Shown here piece after piece: positions 62,490 through 64,000 of a stretch of DNA of 64,000 bases. How positions within the stretch are numbered: position 1 is the stretch's first letter; each line of letters begins with the position of its first letter. The notes under the pieces are model-generated. The model made no database searches and had not been told where the DNA came from. It saw nothing but the letters and a program-made list of their open reading frames with translations. Both the position numbers and the translations under genes were made by a program. The stretch is from Comamonas fluminis (GTDB taxonomy: Bacteria; Pseudomonadota; Gammaproteobacteria; Burkholderiales; Burkholderiaceae_C), in contig NZ_CP066783.1 in NCBI RefSeq assembly GCF_019186805.1, forward strand, positions 3,857,501 to 3,921,500. Direction: 5' to 3'.

Positions 62490-62876
62490 ATGACTAGACA
62501 TACAGAGACGATTGAGGTCATCACCCGAGACCAGCGCAGGCGACGCTGGTCGGCTACCGAGAAGGCGGCCTTGGTTCGCAAAACTTATGAGCCAGGCATG
62601 AGCATGTCGCTCGTAGCCCGCCAGGAGGGTGTGTCAGCGAGCTTGCTATTCACTTGGCGGCGCCTGGATCGTGAAGGCGCGCTGGTGGCCGTGAGCGCAG
62701 GCGAAGCGGTTGTGCCAGCTTCGGAACTGGCCGCAGCTCGCGCCGAGATCGCCAAGCTGCAACGTGTGCTGGGCAAAAAGACCTTGGAGAACGAGATACT
62801 CAAGGAAGCCGTGGAGCTCGCCGCCGCAAAAAAGTGGATTGCGCGCTCGCCCTTGTTGCCGGGGGACGACCAATGA
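62490..62876 (+). CDS. IS3-family transposase OrfA (IS2-like)
   Basis: The protein begins [29 protein letters not shown]. It has the helix-turn-helix [20 protein letters not shown] and a leucine-rich helix ([32 protein letters not shown]). The A6G run at 62828-62834 is a likely minus-one slippery site into OrfB. A GTG at 62484 is an alternative start; AGGAC suits 62490. Confidence 0.9.
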   Translation: MTRHTETIEVITRDQRRRRWSATEKAALVRKTYEPGMSMSLVARQEGVSASLLFTWRRLDREGALVAVSAGEAVVPASELAAARAEIAKLQRVLGKKTLENEILKEAVELAAAKKWIARSPLLPGDDQ

Positions 62877-63736
62877 AGTCGGTCTGCTCAGTGCTGGGCG
62901 TGGCGCGCTCGAATCTGTATGTGCGCCATCGCAGGCCCAGTGACTGGCGAGATGGCCGCAGTGGCCGTGCGCCAGCCCAGGATGAGGCATTGCTGGTCGA
63001 TATTCGCCGCCACATTGCCGAGTTGCCCAGCTATGGCTATCGCCGCGCCGGTGCGCTGCTCAATCGAGAGCGACGTTCGCAAGGTCAACAGGTGCTGAAC
63101 CACAAGCGCATCTATCGGGTCATGGCGCAGCATCGACTGCTGTTGCCCAAGGCGCCCAAGCGCCGGCATTCGAGCCGTGTTCACGATGGCCAGGTCAGTG
63201 TGCCGATGAGCAACATGCGCTGGTGCTCTGACGGCTTTGAGATCAAGTGCGATTCGGGCGAGACGGTCACAGCCACCTTCGCCAAGGACTGCTGCGACCG
63301 GGAGATCCTGGCCTGGCGAGCTTGGAAGGGCAAGGGGCTTGCGGGAGAGCCGGTGCGCGATATGCTGGTGGAAGCCGTGGAGCGGCGCTTTGGCACGGTT
63401 GAAGCCGTGCCCCTGGAGCATGAATTGGAGTTCCTCACCGACAACGGCAGCGCCTACATCGCGCACGAGACGCGTAGCATTGCTAGATCGCTGGGCTTGA
63501 AGCCGATCAACACGCCCGTGTGTAGCCCGCAGAGCAACGGCATGGCCGAGAGCTTCGTGAATACCTTCAAGCGGGACTACATGAGCCGTATGGACCTGCG
63601 TGACGCGCCGACGGTGCTGGTGCAATTGCCGGATGCGTTCGAGCACTTCAACGAAATCCACCCGCATTCGAGTTTGAAGATGATGTCGCCCAGGGAGTTC
63701 CGACGACGGCAGAATCGCCCCGCCCATCAGGGCTAA
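62834..63736 (+). CDS. IS3-family transposase OrfB (IS2-like, DDE integrase)
   Basis: This frame opens at GTG 62834 (an ATG at 62873 also fits [18 protein letters not shown]) and is probably made as an OrfAB fusion by frameshifting. The integrase core shows the catalytic aspartates in [14 protein letters not shown] and [12 protein letters not shown] and the glutamate in [15 protein letters not shown]. It is intact at 300 residues, so the element may be mobile. Confidence 0.92.
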   Translation: MDCALALVAGGRPMKSVCSVLGVARSNLYVRHRRPSDWRDGRSGRAPAQDEALLVDIRRHIAELPSYGYRRAGALLNRERRSQGQQVLNHKRIYRVMAQHRLLLPKAPKRRHSSRVHDGQVSVPMSNMRWCSDGFEIKCDSGETVTATFAKDCCDREILAWRAWKGKGLAGEPVRDMLVEAVERRFGTVEAVPLEHELEFLTDNGSAYIAHETRSIARSLGLKPINTPVCSPQSNGMAESFVNTFKRDYMSRMDLRDAPTVLVQLPDAFEHFNEIHPHSSLKMMSPREFRRRQNRPAHQG

Positions 63737-64000
63737 CTTAGCGACTGGATGGTGTCCGGAACTACGGGGGCAAGATCATTGGCGTCCAAGACGCACCTGT
63801 GTATCTGCTGATGGACAGCGTCTACGGCGGCGGTGACTTGCGAGCTGAGGCACTGGAGCGCAACTTGATACCTGTCGTCCCTGCGCACCCACTGCGCAAA
63901 CACCCTTGGCAATTGGACAAACGACGATACCGCCAGCGCAATGAGATCGAGCGCTTGTTCCGGCGGATCAAGGCTTACCGGCGCGTCTTCACGCGCTATG

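Larger units (their letters stand above)
62421..63778 (+). mobile_element. IS3-family (IS2-like) element, complete
   Basis: This 1358-bp element has imperfect terminal repeats: TGAGATAGCCCCC at the left and, inverted, TGATCTTGCCCCC at the right, both continuing to CCGGACAC. The host IS5-family sequence TTGGC is duplicated at both edges (62416-62420 and 63779-63783). It carries overlapping orfA and orfB. Confidence 0.95.
61887..64000 (+). mobile_element. IS5-family element, second copy, interrupted by an IS3-family element
   Basis: It begins GGGCGTGTTCACATTA after TA (61885-61886) and is nearly identical to the copy at 19408-20236, with only a few base differences in the shared parts. An IS3-family element (62421-63778) splits it. 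The remainder resumes at 63779 and runs off the window. Its right end is not seen. Confidence 0.92.

Noticed and set aside
1..64000. CRISPR array, rRNA operon, replication origin or prophage structural genes
   Set aside because: No regularly spaced direct repeats, no rRNA-like stretch, no DnaA-box cluster and no head, tail or lysis genes were recognised.

Overview
The window looks like chromosomal DNA of a betaproteobacterium of the Comamonadaceae, most probably Comamonas. Supporting points are the high GC content, the betaproteobacterial order of the cytochrome oxidase genes (a ctaC with extra cytochrome c and OmpA domains, a 36-residue small assembly gene, DUF2970, a DUF2909 twin-membrane protein, SURF1), an rpoH with a perfect CIRCE operator, and Bug-type (TctC) binding proteins. 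This is inferred from gene content; no database search was run.

Layout. 1-9.8 kb: the 3' end of ftsY, cutA, a MarR / class II aldolase / ketopantoate-reductase-like group, a two-subunit molybdenum hydroxylase, a very small His/Gly-rich lipoprotein, DUF711 and DUF2625. Two copies of a 264-275 bp MITE-like element with TA target duplications lie here. 9.88-22.75 kb: a candidate mobile segment bounded by inverted TGTCG ends with arrays of 20-bp repeats. It carries an acetamidase operon (amiE, amiS, a NorQ-type AAA+ protein, a NorD-type VWA protein, amiC, amiR), a stack of nested insertion sequences (IS3 cut by IS5 cut by IS481, next to a second IS5) and a DJ-1/PfpI plus reductase pair. 22.8-23.9 kb: rpoH with overlapping sigma-E-like promoter and CIRCE. 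23.9-32.2 kb: a Bug-type binding protein; a lipid-type cluster (hydroxylase, desaturase, a ketoacyl synthase III fused to a heme-oxygenase-like diiron domain, and an unknown protein); then small proteins including an Imm22 homologue. 32.2-34 kb: a PAS-GGDEF-EAL protein.

34.2-42.9 kb is the aa3 cytochrome oxidase locus (ctaC, ctaD, small assembly protein, ctaG, DUF2970, ctaE, SURF1, a SCO-like protein, ctaB, SCO). No heme A synthase gene is present where it is usually found. 43.4-61.3 kb is housekeeping: a BioC-like methyltransferase, ComF, TrmL, DUF4148, MaoC, LysE, a Kef-type antiporter, DUF1841, cytochrome c4, a second MoxR/VWA pair, and TamA-TamB. 61.3-64 kb: tRNA-Arg(CCT), a tyrosine-recombinase relic, and a second copy of the IS5-family element, itself interrupted by a complete IS3-family element. 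The window ends inside it.

How the genes work together. The amidase block is a self-contained catabolic and regulatory module: AmiC senses amides, AmiR antiterminates at a leader hairpin ahead of amiE, AmiS is the likely channel and AmiE the hydrolase. The AAA+/VWA pair sits where Pseudomonas has the AAA+ gene amiB. The cta genes build one respiratory complex, and cytochrome c4 may feed it electrons. TamA and TamB form the outer-membrane assembly module.
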